Below, piece by piece: positions 9,117 through 21,500 of a stretch of 64,000 bases of DNA (position 1 is its first letter; the number at the start of each line of letters is the position of its first letter). Source of the DNA: Kitasatospora acidiphila. GTDB lineage: Bacteria > Actinomycetota > Actinomycetes > Streptomycetales > Streptomycetaceae. Under the pieces are notes generated by a model. That model ran no database searches. It saw only the letters and a program-made list of their open reading frames with translations, and had not been told where the DNA came from. The stretch covers positions 8,062,501 through 8,126,500 of the forward strand of contig NZ_VIGB01000003.1 in NCBI RefSeq assembly GCF_006636205.1, read 5' to 3'. Both the position numbers and the translations under genes were made by a program.

Positions 9117-9152
9117 CCGGCAGGTTCACCGGCAGATTCGCCAGCAGGTCCG
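9117..9152. repeat. Three tandem 12-nt direct repeats upstream of the PKS
   Basis: CCGGCAGGTTCA, CCGGCAGATTCG and CCAGCAGGTCCG follow one another without gaps, and a partial fourth copy begins at 9153. They lie in the 845-nt space between the P450 and PKS starts. Tandem short repeats of this kind are common activator-binding layouts, but the 12-nt period differs from the 11/22-nt spacing usual for SARP sites. Confidence 0.45.
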
Positions 9153-9498
9153 CCGGCGGACACTGCGACGGGCCGTCCGTAAGCAACGACGCGTTTCATG
9201 GGGCACGGGACGGATCTCGCCAAGGTGCCTTGGTCATGCAGGCATATGACGTTGTGTGCCTCGTCTGAGACAGCCTTCGCCTGGCCTATGGCGATGGCGT
9301 GATGTTGCTGCAAAGATCCTTCACGCGGTGGGACGATCACCGCCTCGGCCCCTACGCACAGCTCACCAGCGCATCTTCCTCAAAGAGCGTCGCCAACGCT
9401 GTCGCTTTCGAGGACCGCTCCACTGATCCAGGCGCCCGAAGTTCGGTCGAGTCCGGGGTCGGATACCACCGGGGCGCCGGGCTGCCCGCGCGCTCGAT

Positions 9499-9524
9499 GA
9501 TCCGGCCGCTTGCGCGGCCGGATC
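9499..9524. promoter_or_regulatory. Perfect 11-bp hairpin in the PKS leader
   Basis: GATCCGGCCGC (9499-9509), loop TTGC, and GCGGCCGGATC (9514-9524) form a perfect stem, 67 nt before the PKS start. There is no T tract. It could be an operator, an RNA stability element or an attenuator. The remainder of 8747-9590 shows no convincing gene. Confidence 0.5.
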
Positions 9525-9590
9525 CGCACCATTGGGACTCCTACGGAAACACCCCGCCTTCCTTCATTCCCCGGCTCATGAGGTGTCGAT

Positions 9591-12500
9591 GTGATGCGCT
9601 TCCCCCTGGATTCGGACGCTGATCGTGTCGCTGTCATCGGAATGGCGGGCAGGTTGCCGAAAGCCCCGGATCCGGAGGCGTTCTGGCGACTGCTGTGCGA
9701 CGGGGCCGACGCGATCACCGCGCCGCCCGTGGGCCGGCAGGGCGTACGGCACGGCGGCTACCTGGACCGGGTGGACGGCTTCGACGCGGCGTTCTTCGGT
9801 GTGTCCCCCCGTGAGGCCGCCGGCATGGACCCGCAGCAGCGGCTCATGCTCGAACTCGCCTGGGAGGCCCTGGAGGACGCCCGGACCGTGCCGAGCACGC
9901 TGACGGGCGGCCCGACGGGGGTGTTCGTCGGCTCGATGTGGGAGGACTACACGTCCCTGGCCTACCCCAGTCACATCACGCCGCACACGCTGACCGGCAC
10001 CAACCGGGGCGTCATCGCCAACCGCGTCTCGCACTTCCTCGGTGTGCGCGGACCGAGCATGACGGTCGACACAGCGCAGTCGTCGGCGCTGGTCGCGGTG
10101 CATCTGGCGGTCGAGAGCCTGCGCCGCGGCGAGTCGGCGCTCGCCCTGGCCGGCGGGGTGAACCTCAACCTGACCGCCGCCCGCGAGGAGGGAGCGGCGG
10201 AGTTCGGCGGCCTGTCCCCGGACGACCGCTGCTTCACCTTCGACGCCCGGGCCAACGGCTTCGTCCGCGGCGAGGGCGGCGCCTTCCTCGTCCTGAAACC
10301 GCTGGACCGGGCCCTGGCCGACGGGGACCGCGTCTACGGTGTCATCCGGGGCAGCGCGGTCAACAACGACGGCGCCACACAGAGCCTGACCGTGCCCAGC
10401 GCGCAGGCCCAGGAACAGGTCATCCGCGAGGCACTGGCCCGCGCCGGCGTGCGTCCCGCGGATGTGCAGTACGTGGAGCTGCACGGCACCGGCACCGCTG
10501 TCGGCGACCCCATCGAGGCCGCCGCCCTCGCGGCGGCCTACCGCGACCCGGCCGGGTCCGGCGACGCCGACAGCGCCCTGCGGGTCGGATCCGCCAAGAC
10601 GAACGTCGGCCACCTGGAAGGCGCCGCGGGCATCGTCGGTCTGCTCAAGGCCGTCCTCAGCGTGTACCACCGCGCACTGCCGCCGAGCCTGAACTACGAA
10701 ACCCCCAACCCCGGCATCCCTCTCAACGCACTGGCGCTGCGGGTCCAGACCGCTCTGACCCCCTGGCCGCGGCCCGACGCGCCCCTGCTCGCCGGCGTGT
10801 CGTCGTTCGGCATGGGCGGCACCAACGCGCACGTGATCGTCGAGCAGGCGCCCGATGCGGCCGCGCCGCCGGCCCGGCGGCCCGCCCCTGAGGCCCGGCC
10901 GGCGCCGTGGATCGTCACGGCGCGGACCAAGCAGGCGCTACGAGCGCAGATCGAGCGCCTGCGCGAACACGCGCGCAGCCACCCGGACCTGACCGGCGCC
11001 GAGGTCGCGCACGCGCTGGCCACCACCAGAACCCGCTTCGCGCACCGCGCGGTCCTGCTCGACTCCGCCCAGGTCGCCGCCGGCCGGGCCGGCACCCCGG
11101 GCCGTACCGTCTTCGTGTTCCCCGGCCAGGGCGCGCAGTGGGTCGGCATGGGCCGGGAGCTGTACGCCGCGTACCCCGCCTTCCGGGCCGCCATGGACGA
11201 GTGCGCCCAGGCCCTGGCCCCGTACACCGACTGGTCCCTGGCCGATGTCCTGGACGGCGCCCCGCTCGACCGCGTGGACATCGTGCAGCCCGCCCTGTTC
11301 GCGGTGATGGTGTCCCTGGCGGCACTGTGGCGCTCCTTCGGTGTCGAGCCCGACGCGGTGGTCGGGCACTCGCAGGGCGAGATCGCCGCGGCATACGTCG
11401 CGGGCGCGCTGTCGCTGTCCGACGCGGCCCGGACCGTGGCACTGCGCAGCCGCGCGCTGGTGGCGCTGACCGGCCGGGGCGGCATGGTGTCCGTGGCCCT
11501 GTCCGCCGAGCGGGCCGAGGACCACGTGTCGCGCTGGGGCGGCGCGCTGACGGTCGCCGTGGTCAACGCCACCGGCTCGGTCGTGGTGTCCGGCGACACG
11601 CAGGCCCTGTCCGAACTGGTCGAGTCCTGCGCGGCGGACGGTGTCCGCACACGCGTCGTCCCGGTGGACTACGCCTCCCATTCCGCGCACGTCGAGGCGA
11701 TCCGCGAGCGGCTGCACACCGAACTGGACGGTGTGCGGCCGCGGCAGGGCACCATCCCGTACTACTCCGCGGTCACCGGCGGCCTCCTCGACGACACCAC
11801 GGGGCTCGACGCCGGCTACTGGTACCGCAACTTGCGCGAGCCGGTCCGCTTCGACCTGGCCACCGCCGCACTGCTGGCGGACGGGCACGACGTCGTGGTC
11901 GAGGTCAGCCCGCACCCGGTGCTGCTGCCCGCCCTCGAACAGATCCTGGAACAGGCACGCGAGCGGACCGGAGTGCCCGGCGTCGCCACCGGCACGCTGG
12001 GCCGTGACCGGGGCGGGCCGGACGCCTTCCTGACCGCGCTGTCCCGGCTGTTCGTGGCCGGCGTGCCGGTCGACTGGTCCCCGGCCGTCGCCGAGGCCGC
12101 GCCGGTCGACCTGCCCACGTACGCCTTCCAACGTCGTTCGTACTGGCTGCCCGAAGCGACAGCCGGGCAGAGCGGACGGACCCCGGCCGGCCCGGGGACG
12201 CACGCAGCGGAGACCGCCGCGCCCGCCCGGCCGGACGGCGGCCCGGAGACCTGCGACACCGGGGCGGGCGGCACGGACACGGGCGACCTCGAGTCGGGCA
12301 ACACGGTCGACGCGGCAGCCGTGGTCACCGCGCAGATCGCGCTCGTGCTGGGCCACGAGAACCCCGCGGACATCGATCCCGCGCTCACCTTCAAGGACCT
12401 CGGCTTTGACTCGGTCACCGGGCTCGAACTGCGCAACCGCCTGGCCGGCGCCCTGGATCGGCAACTCCCCTCCGGTCTCGTCTTCGACCACCCGACGCCC

Positions 12501-15500
12501 GCGGAGCTGATCGACTGGCTGCGCACCGGCCCCGGCGACCGGCCGGCCCCCGCCGCCCCGGCCGCCCACGACGACCCGGTCGTCATCGTGGGGATGGGCT
12601 GCCGCTTCCCCGGCGGGGTGGCCTCGCCGGACGACCTGTGGCGGCTCGTCGCGGAGGGCGTGGACGCGATCGGCGACTTCCCGGACGACCGCGGCTGGGA
12701 CCTGGGCGGCCTGTACGACCCGGAACTGCGCGGCGCGGGCACCACGTACGTCACCCGGGGCGGGTTCCTGGAGGCGGTGGCCGGCTTCGACGCTCCGTTC
12801 TTCGGCATCTCGCCCCGCGAGGCGCTCGCCATGGACCCGCAGCAGCGGCTCGTGCTGGAGACGGCCTGGGAGACGTTCGAGCACGCCGGGATCGACCCGG
12901 CCTCGCTGCGCGGCAGCCACACCGGGGTGTTCACCGGCGTCTGGTCGTCCGGCTACGCGACCGGGCCCGGCCTGCCAGAGGACCTGGAGGGTTACCTGTT
13001 CACCGGCGTCGCGACCAGCGTCACGTCCGGCCGGGTCGCCTACCACCTCGGGCTGCGCGGTCCGGCGCTGTCCGTGGACACCGCCTGCTCGTCGTCCCTG
13101 GTCGCCGTCCACCTGGCCGCCCAGGCCCTGCGCGCGGGCGAGTGCTCGCTGGCGCTCGCCGGCGGCGTCACGATCATGGCGACACCGCTGGGCTTCACCG
13201 AGTTCTCCCGCCAGCACGGCCTCGCGGCGGACGGCCGCAGCAAGCCCTTCGCCGCCGCGGCCGACGGCACCAGCTGGGCCGAGGGCGCCGGCTTGGTGCT
13301 GCTGGAACGACTGTCGGACGCCCGCCGCAACGGCCACCGTGTGCTGGCGGTCGTCGCGGGAAGCGCGGTCAACCAGGACGGGGCGTCCAATGGGTTGACC
13401 GCGCCGAATGGCCCGTCGCAGGAGCGGGTGATCCGTCAGGCGTTGGCGAATGCCGGGTTGGAGCCGTCCGAGGTGGACGCGGTGGAGGCCCACGGCACCG
13501 GCACCACCCTCGGCGACCCCATCGAGGCCCACGCCCTGCTGGCCGCCTACGGTCAGGACCGGGAGGAGCCGTTGTGGCTGGGGTCGGTGAAGTCCAACAT
13601 CGGCCACACCCAGGCCGCCGCCGGCGTCGCGGGCCTGATCAAGATGGTCATGGCGATGCGGCACGGCGAACTGCCGCGAACCCTGCACATAGACGCCCCC
13701 TCCCCGCACGTCGACTGGGCCTCCGGCGGCGTCCGGCTGCTTGCCGAGGCCCGGCCGTGGCCGGAGCACGAGCACCTGCGCCGCGCCGGCATCTCGGCCT
13801 TCGGCATCAGCGGCACCAACGCCCACCTGATCATCGAGCAGTCCTCCGACCCGGACCCCGGCCACCTTCCCGAACCCGCCGGCCGGGCCGCCCCCACCGC
13901 CTGGCTGCTGTCCGCGAAGACCGACGCCGCGCTGCGCGCCCAGGCCGAGCGGCTGCACGCGTACGCGACCGCCCACCCCGACGTCCCGGCCGCCGCGATC
14001 AGCCGCGCACTGGCCGCCCGCACCCGGTTCGAGCACCGGGCCGCGGTGGTCGGCGCCGACCGGGACGACCTGCTGTCCGGCCTGGCCGCGCTCCCGCCGG
14101 GCCTGCCGGGCCTGCCGGCCCGTACCGGCGGGACCGTGTTCGTCTTCCCCGGACAGGGGGCGCAGTGGGCGGGCATGGGCCGTGACCTGTATGAGCAGTC
14201 CGAGGTCTTCCGCGCCGGCATCGACGCCTGCGCCGCCGCCCTGGCCCCGTACACCGACTGGTCGCTGGTCGACGAACTGTGCCACGGCTCGCTGGACCGC
14301 GTCGACGTGGTGCAGCCGGCCCTGTTCGCCGTCATGGTGGCGCTGGCCGACCTGTGGCGGTCCTACGGCGTGCAGCCGGACGCCGTGGTCGGCCACTCCC
14401 AGGCGGAGATCGCCGCCGCGTACGTCGCCGGCGCGCTGTCGCTGCGGGACGCCGCCAAGGTCGTGGCGTCACGGTCCAGGGCACTGGCCGTCATCGCCGA
14501 CCGGGGCGGTATGGTGTCCCTCGCGCTGTCCGTCGAACAGGCTGCCGGCTACCTGGCCCGTTGGGGCGAGCGGCTGACCACCGCCGTGGTGAACGGACCC
14601 GCGGCGGTAGTGGTGTCCGGTGGCCTCGACGTGCTGGACGAACTGCTGGCCGCCTGCGAGGCCGACGGCATCCGCGCCCGCCGCCTGCCCGTCAACTACG
14701 CCGCCCACTCCGCGCAGGTCGAGGCGATCCGCGAGCAACTGCTCACCGAACTGGCCGACATCACGCCCCACTCGGCGCCGATCCCGTTCTACTCCACGGT
14801 CACCGGCGAGCCGGTCGACACCTCCGCCCTCGACGCCGGCTACTGGTACCGCAACCTCCGCGAACCCGTTCGGTTCGACCTGGCCACCGCCCGGCTCACC
14901 GCCGACGGCCACGACCTGTTCCTGGAGGTCAGCCCGCACCCGGTGCTGGTGCCCGCGCTGGATGTCGCCGCCACCGGAACACTGCGCCGCGATCACGGCG
15001 GCCTCACCGAGTTCCTCGCCGCGGCGGGACGCCTCTACGCCGCCGGAGCCGACGTCGACTGGATTCCGGTCCTGCCCCGCACCGCACCCAGGGCGGACCT
15101 GCCCACGTACGCCTTCCAGCGCGAGCCCTACTGGGTGACCGCGACCCCGCCGGTGCCCCGTGACGACTGGCGGTACGAGGTGGCATGGGCGCCGATGAGC
15201 GGTACCGCGGCCCCGGTGGACCCGGATCGCTGGCTCGTCCTGGCCACGACCGGGCACCCGTGGGCCGAGGCCCTGCGCGAACGGGGCTTCGCGGTGGCCG
15301 ACACCTGGGACGTGGCCGACACCGGGGACGCCCGGCCCGGGCCGGACGGTGTGCTGTCGCTGCTGGCGCTGGACGAGGAGCCGCACCCCGACCACCCGGT
15401 GCTCCCGGCGGGCCTGGTCCGCACCCTGGATCTGGTCCGCACCCTGGACCCGGTGCGCAGCCTGGACCCGGTGAGGACAGCGGCCGTCCCGCTGTGGTGC

Positions 15501-18500
15501 GCGACCAGCGGCGCCGTGAGCACCTCTGGCACCGACCCGGTCACCAGCCCGGCCCAGGCCCTGGCGTGGGGCACCGGCGCGTCCGCGGCGCTGGAGTTCC
15601 CGCACGGCTGGGGCGGCCTGGTCGACCTTCCCGCCGTGCCCGACGAGGAGAGCGTGAACGCGCTGCTCGTCGTGCTCGCCGGCACGGGCGAGGACCAGGT
15701 GGCGATCCGCGGCACCCGGCGCTTCGCCAAGCGGCTGCGCCGCAAGGCCTCATCGGGCCCGGCCGCGCGGCCCTGGCGGCCGCGGGGCACGGTGCTGGTC
15801 ACCGGCGGCACCGGCGCGCTCGGCGGACATGTGGCCCGCCGCCTCGCGCGGCAGGGCGCGGAGCACATCGTGCTGGCCTCCCGCCGCGGCCCCGACGCAC
15901 CCGGCGCGGCCGGCCTGCGCGACGAACTGGCGGCAGCCGGGGCGCGGGTGACTGTGGCGGCGTGCGACGTGGCCGACCGGGACGCCTTGCGGGACCTCGT
16001 CGAGCGCGTCGGCGACATCCGCGCGATCTTCCACACCGCCGGCGTGATCAGGGCGACCAGGCTGGCCGACACGACACCGGCGGAGTTCGCCGAGGTCATC
16101 ATGGCCAAGGTCGCCGGGGCGGCGAACCTGGCGGAACTCCTGCCGGACCTGGACGCCTTCGTCCTGTTCTCTTCCACCGCGGGCGTGTGGGGCGACGGCC
16201 ACGGCGCGGCCTACGCCGCCGGCAACGCCTTCCTCGACGCCCTGGCCGCACAGCACCGCGCCCAGGGCCGCGCCACGACCTCCGTCGCGTGGGGCATCTG
16301 GGCCGAAGGCGGCATGGCGGCCCTGGAGCCCGTGCAGCGCCAGCGCGCCCTGCTCGGCCTCGGCGAACTGGACCCGGGCCGGGCACTCGACGCGCTGCAG
16401 GACGTCCTCGACCACGACGAGGCCCTCGCGGTCGTCACCGAGGCCGACTGGGCACAGTTCGCCCGCGCCTACACCCACGCGCGGCCGAGCCGGCTGCTGC
16501 GGGACCTGCCCGAGGCCCACAGCCGGCCGCAGGTCCCCCGACCCGCGCCCTGTGCCGGCGGCACCGACCTGCTGGAGTTGATCACCACCCACGTCGCCGG
16601 GGTGCTGGGACACGCCACCCCCGAGCGGCTCGACCCCCGGCAGGCGTTCAAGGACCTGGGCTTCGACTCACTGACCGCGGTGGAACTGCGCAACCGCCTG
16701 ACCGCCGCGCTCGGGGTGAAACTGCCCGCCACCCTCGTCTTCGACCACCCCACCCCGGCACGGCTGGCCGCCCACCTGTCCGGCGAGTCCGGCGAGCAGG
16801 ACGCGCCGCAGTCCCCGGCCCCGGCCGCGACGGACGAGCCGATCGCGGTCATCGGCATGGGCTGCCGCTACCCCGGAGGCGTCGGCACCCCCGAGGACCT
16901 GTGGCGGCTGGTCGCGGACGGCGTGGACGCGGTCGGCGACTTCCCGGCCGACCGGGGATGGGACATCGACCGCCTGTACGACCCGACGGGAAGCCGCCCC
17001 CGCACGTCGAGCACGTCCCAGGGCGGCTTCCTCGACGCCGCCGGCGACTTCGACGCGGCGTTCTTCGGGATATCGCCCCGCGAGGCGCTCGCCATGGACC
17101 CGCAGCAGCGCATCCTGCTGGAGACCGCGTGGGAGACCATCGAGTACGCCGGTATCGACCCGACCACGCTGGAGGGCACACCCACCGGCGTGTTCACCGG
17201 CATGTGGTCCACCGGCTACGCCGCCGGGCCGGTCCCCGACGACCTGGAGGGCTACCAGGTCACCGGCACCGCGTCGAGCGTGGGCTCCGGCCGGCTGGCG
17301 TACCAGCTGGGCCTGCTCGGCCCGGCACTGTCCCTGGACACCGGCTGCTCGTCGTCCCTGGTGGCCCTGCACCTGGCCGCTCAGGCGCTGCGCTCGGGAG
17401 AATGCTCCTTCGCCCTGGCCGGCGGCGTCACCGTCAACGCGGCACCCACGCTGTTCACCGAGATGTCCCGGCAAGGGGCGAGCGCGCCCGACGGCCGCAG
17501 CAAGTCCTTCGCCGCCGCGGCCGACGGGGCGGGCTGGGCCGAGGGCGCCGGCCTGCTGCTGCTGGAACGCCTGTCCGACGCCCGCCGCAACGGCCACGAG
17601 GTGCTGGCGGTCGTCCGAGGCTCTGCCACCAACCAGGACGGCGCCTCCAACGGCCTGACCGCGCCCAACGGCCCCTCCCAGGAGCGGGTGATCCGTCAGG
17701 CCCTCGCCAATGCCGGGTTGGAGCCGTCCGAGGTGGACGCGGTGGAAGCCCACGGCACCGGCACCACCCTCGGCGATCCCATCGAAGCCCAGGCACTCCT
17801 GGCGACCTACGGCCGGGACCGGGTGGAGCCGTTGTGGCTGGGGTCGGTGAAGTCGAACATCGGCCACACCCAGGCAGCGGCCGGCGCGGCCGGCCTGATC
17901 AAGATGGTCATGGCGATGCGGCACGCCGAACTGCCGCGGACCCTCCACGTGGACGCGCCCACCCCGCACGTCGACTGGGCCTCCGGCGCGGTCCGCCTCC
18001 TCACCGAACCGGTCGCCTGGCCCGGGACCGGGCGGCCACGGCGGGCCGCCGTCTCCGCCTTCGGCATCAGCGGCACCAACGCCCACGTCATTATCGAGCA
18101 GAGCATCCTCGAACAGCCTGCCGAGGCCGACTCCGCCGCACCCTCTCCCCGGGGCCGCGCGGACGACCAGGTCCTCTGGCCGCTGTCGGCCAGGTCCGAG
18201 GTGGCGTTGCGGGAGCAGGCGCGCCGGCTGGGCGCCTTCACCGCCGTACATCCCGAGGTGAGCCCGGCGGCGGTCGGGGGCGCTCTGGCTGCCCGCACCG
18301 TGTTCGAGCACCGGGCCGTGGTGGTGGGCACCGCCGGGGCCCTGGAGGCCCTGGCCGTGGGCGGTACGGCGCCGGGTCTGGTCACCGGGACCGTCCGCCC
18401 GCTGGGTCGGTCGGTGTTCGTGTTTCCGGGGCAGGGTGCGCAGTGGGTGGGTATGGGCGGGGAGTTGTACGGCTCGGAGTCGGTGTTCCGGGAGGCGATC

Positions 18501-21500
18501 GATGCGTGTGACGCGGCGTTGGCGCCGTACACCGACTGGTCGTTGGTGGAGGTGCTGATCGGTGGTGGCTCGCTGGAGCGGGTGGATGTGGTGCAGCCCG
18601 CCTTGTTCGCGGTGATGGTGGCGCTGGCGGAGTTGTGGCGTGCCCATGGTGTGGTGCCTGATGCCGTGGTCGGGCATTCGCAGGGGGAGATCGCGGCGGC
18701 GTACGTGGCGGGGGCGTTGTCGTTGGAGGACGCCGCCAAGGTGGTCGCCCTGCGCAGCAAGGCCCTGGTCGCCCTGGCCGGACACGGCGGCATGGTCTCG
18801 GTCGCGCTGTCCGCGGACGACGCCGCCGGCTACCTCAGCCCCTGGGGCGACCGGATCACCGTCGCGGTGGTCAACTCCGCCTCGACCGTCGTCGTGTCCG
18901 GCGAACCCGGGGCCCTGGACGAACTGCTGGCAGCCTGCGCCAGGGACGGCATACGCGCCCGCGCCATCCCCGTCGACTACGCGGCGCACTCGGCGCAGGT
19001 CGAGGCGATCCGCGAGCAGCTTCTGACCGACCTCGCGGACATCCGGCCCAGGCCTGCGGCGATTCCCTTCTACTCCACGGTCACCGCGGAACCCGTCGGC
19101 ACCTCCGCCCTCGACGCCGGCTACTGGTACCGCAACCTGCGCGAACCCGTTCGGTTCGACCTGGCCACCGCCCGGCTCACCGCCGACGGCCACGAGGTGT
19201 TCGTGGAAGTCAGCCCGCACCCGGTGCTGGTGCAGGACCTGGACGGCGTGGCGACCGGCACCCTGCGCCGCGACCACGGCGCCATCGGGGAATTCCACAC
19301 CGCCCTGGCCCGCCTCCACGTCCAGGGCGTCGCCGTGACCTGGCCGCACGACCGCCCGCACGGCGTCAGGCTGCCGCGCTACGCGTTCCAGCGCAGCACC
19401 TACTGGCTCACCCCCGCGGCCGGCGACCACGGCACCGGGCACCCGCTGGCGGGCACCACGGTCGAACTGCCCGACGGGAGCACCGTCCACAGTGGCCGCG
19501 TCTCCACCCGCACCCACCCCTGGCTGGCCGACCACGCCGTTGACGGCACGGTCCTGCTGCCGGGCACCGCCTTCCTCGAACTCGCCACCCTGGCCGGCGG
19601 GACCCTTGACGACCTCGTCCTGCACCTGCCCCTCGCGCTCTCGGACACACCCACGGACATCCAGGTCTCGGTCGGCGCCCCGGACGACGCCGGCCGCAGC
19701 CCGGTCACCGTGCACTCCAAGGGCGGCGACGGCTGGGTCCGCCATGCGTCCGGAACTCTCGGCGGCCAGGTGACGGCCGGTCGCCTCGACTGGCCCGCGA
19801 GGAACGCCGAACCCGTGGACCCTGAAGGGTTCTACGCCTTCCTCGCCGGACTCGGATACCAGTACGGACCCGCGTTCCGGGGCGTGCGGAAGTTGTGGCG
19901 GGGCGAGGACGAACTGTACGCCGAGGTGTCCGTCCCGACGGCGCCCGCTTCGGCATCCACCCCGCGCTCCTGGACGCCGCACTCCAGCCGCTGATCCTGC
20001 TCAGCCCCGACACCCGGGTCCGGCTGCCGTTCTCCTTCTCCGGCGTCGCCGTGCACACCACCGGTGTGTCGTCCGCCCGGGTCCACCTGGTCCGCACGGG
20101 CACCGGCACCTACCGCGCGACACTGACCGACCTGTCCGGCAACCCGGTCGCGGACATCACCGCGCTGACCGTCCGTCCGGCCGCCGAGGCCCGGGCCGCG
20201 GTGCTGCACACCCAGTGGGTGCCCCTCACCGCGAGCACACCGACCGAGGTGGTGCCGAGCCCGGTACTCACCGCGGAAGCCGACGCGGACTCCGTGCACG
20301 CCCTCGTCCAGCGGGCCCGCGCGCTCGTCCAGGACTTCCTGGCCGAGCAGCCGGAGCGGGCGGCCGCACGCCTGGCCGTCCTGACCCGCGGCGTGGCCGG
20401 CGCGGCCGTACGCGGCCTGGTCCGCAGCGCCGCCGCCGAGCACCCCGGCCGGTTCGTCCTGGTCGACATGGGCGACGCGTCCGAGGAGGACGCGGTCCGG
20501 GCCGCCATGACAGCCGGCGACGAACCCGAACTGGCCCTGCGCCAGGAAGGCGTCCTCGTGCCGCGGCAGGCCAGGTACGCGCCGGAACTGACCGCCCCCG
20601 ACGGCGCGTACCGGCTGAGCGAGTCCGGCACCGGGCAACTGGACGACCTGGCCCTGCTGCCCTGGCAAGAGGCCGCGCTGGAACCCGGACAGGTACGGGT
20701 CGCCGTACGCGCGGCCGGCCTGAACTTCCGCGACGTGCTCATCACCCTCGGCATGTACCCGGACCGGCCCCCGTTGGGCGGCGAAGGGGCCGGCACCGTC
20801 CTCGAGGTCGGCCCCGGCGTCACGGCCTGGCGGCCCGGCGACCGCGTCATGGGGATGATGCCCGGCGCCTTCGGGCCGCGCGCGGTCGCCGACCACCGGC
20901 TCCTGACGGCGATCCCGACGGCTGGAGCTTCACCGAGGCGGCGTCGGTGCCTATCGCGTTCACCACCGCCTGGTACGGGCTGTTCGACCTCGGCGAACTG
21001 CGCCCCGGCGACCGGGTCCTGGTCCACTCCGGCGCGGGCGGTGTGGGCATGGCCGCCATCCAGTTGGCCCTGAACAGCGGTGCGGAGGTCTTCGCCACCG
21101 CGAGCCCCGCCAAGTGGGACACCCTGCGGCGCCTCGGACTGGCGGACGACCACATCGGTTCGTCCCGCGACACTCGGTTCGCCGACCGGTTCCCGGCCAT
21201 GGACGTCGTCCTCAACTCGCTCGCGGGAGAACTCACCGACGCCTCCCTGCGGCTGCTCGCCGACGGCGGACGGTTCGTCGAGCTGGGCAAGACGGACGTC
21301 CGCTCACCCGAGGGCCTGATCTACCGGGCCTTCGACCTCAACGACGTCGACCCCGCGCGGCAGGGCGACATCCTCTCCAGGGTCGTGGCGATGGTCGCCG
21401 ACGGGACGCTGGAGCTGCTGCCGGTCACCGCCGCGGACCTCCGCCAGGCCGTCGCCTCCTTCCGGCTGATGAGCCAGGCCCGCCACATCGGCAAGATCGT

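Noticed and set aside
9299..9622. Leader gene overlapping the PKS start
   Set aside because: It lacks coding character and overlaps the PKS start in another frame.
10938..14396. Very long minus-strand frame of over 1100 codons inside PKS gene 1
   Set aside because: It is the antisense shadow of high-GC coding DNA. The plus strand encodes clear KS, AT and ACP domains, while the minus translation is repetitive and lacks domains. The same applies to 16668-19982, 23330-25732, 27401-32035 and 44693-47800.
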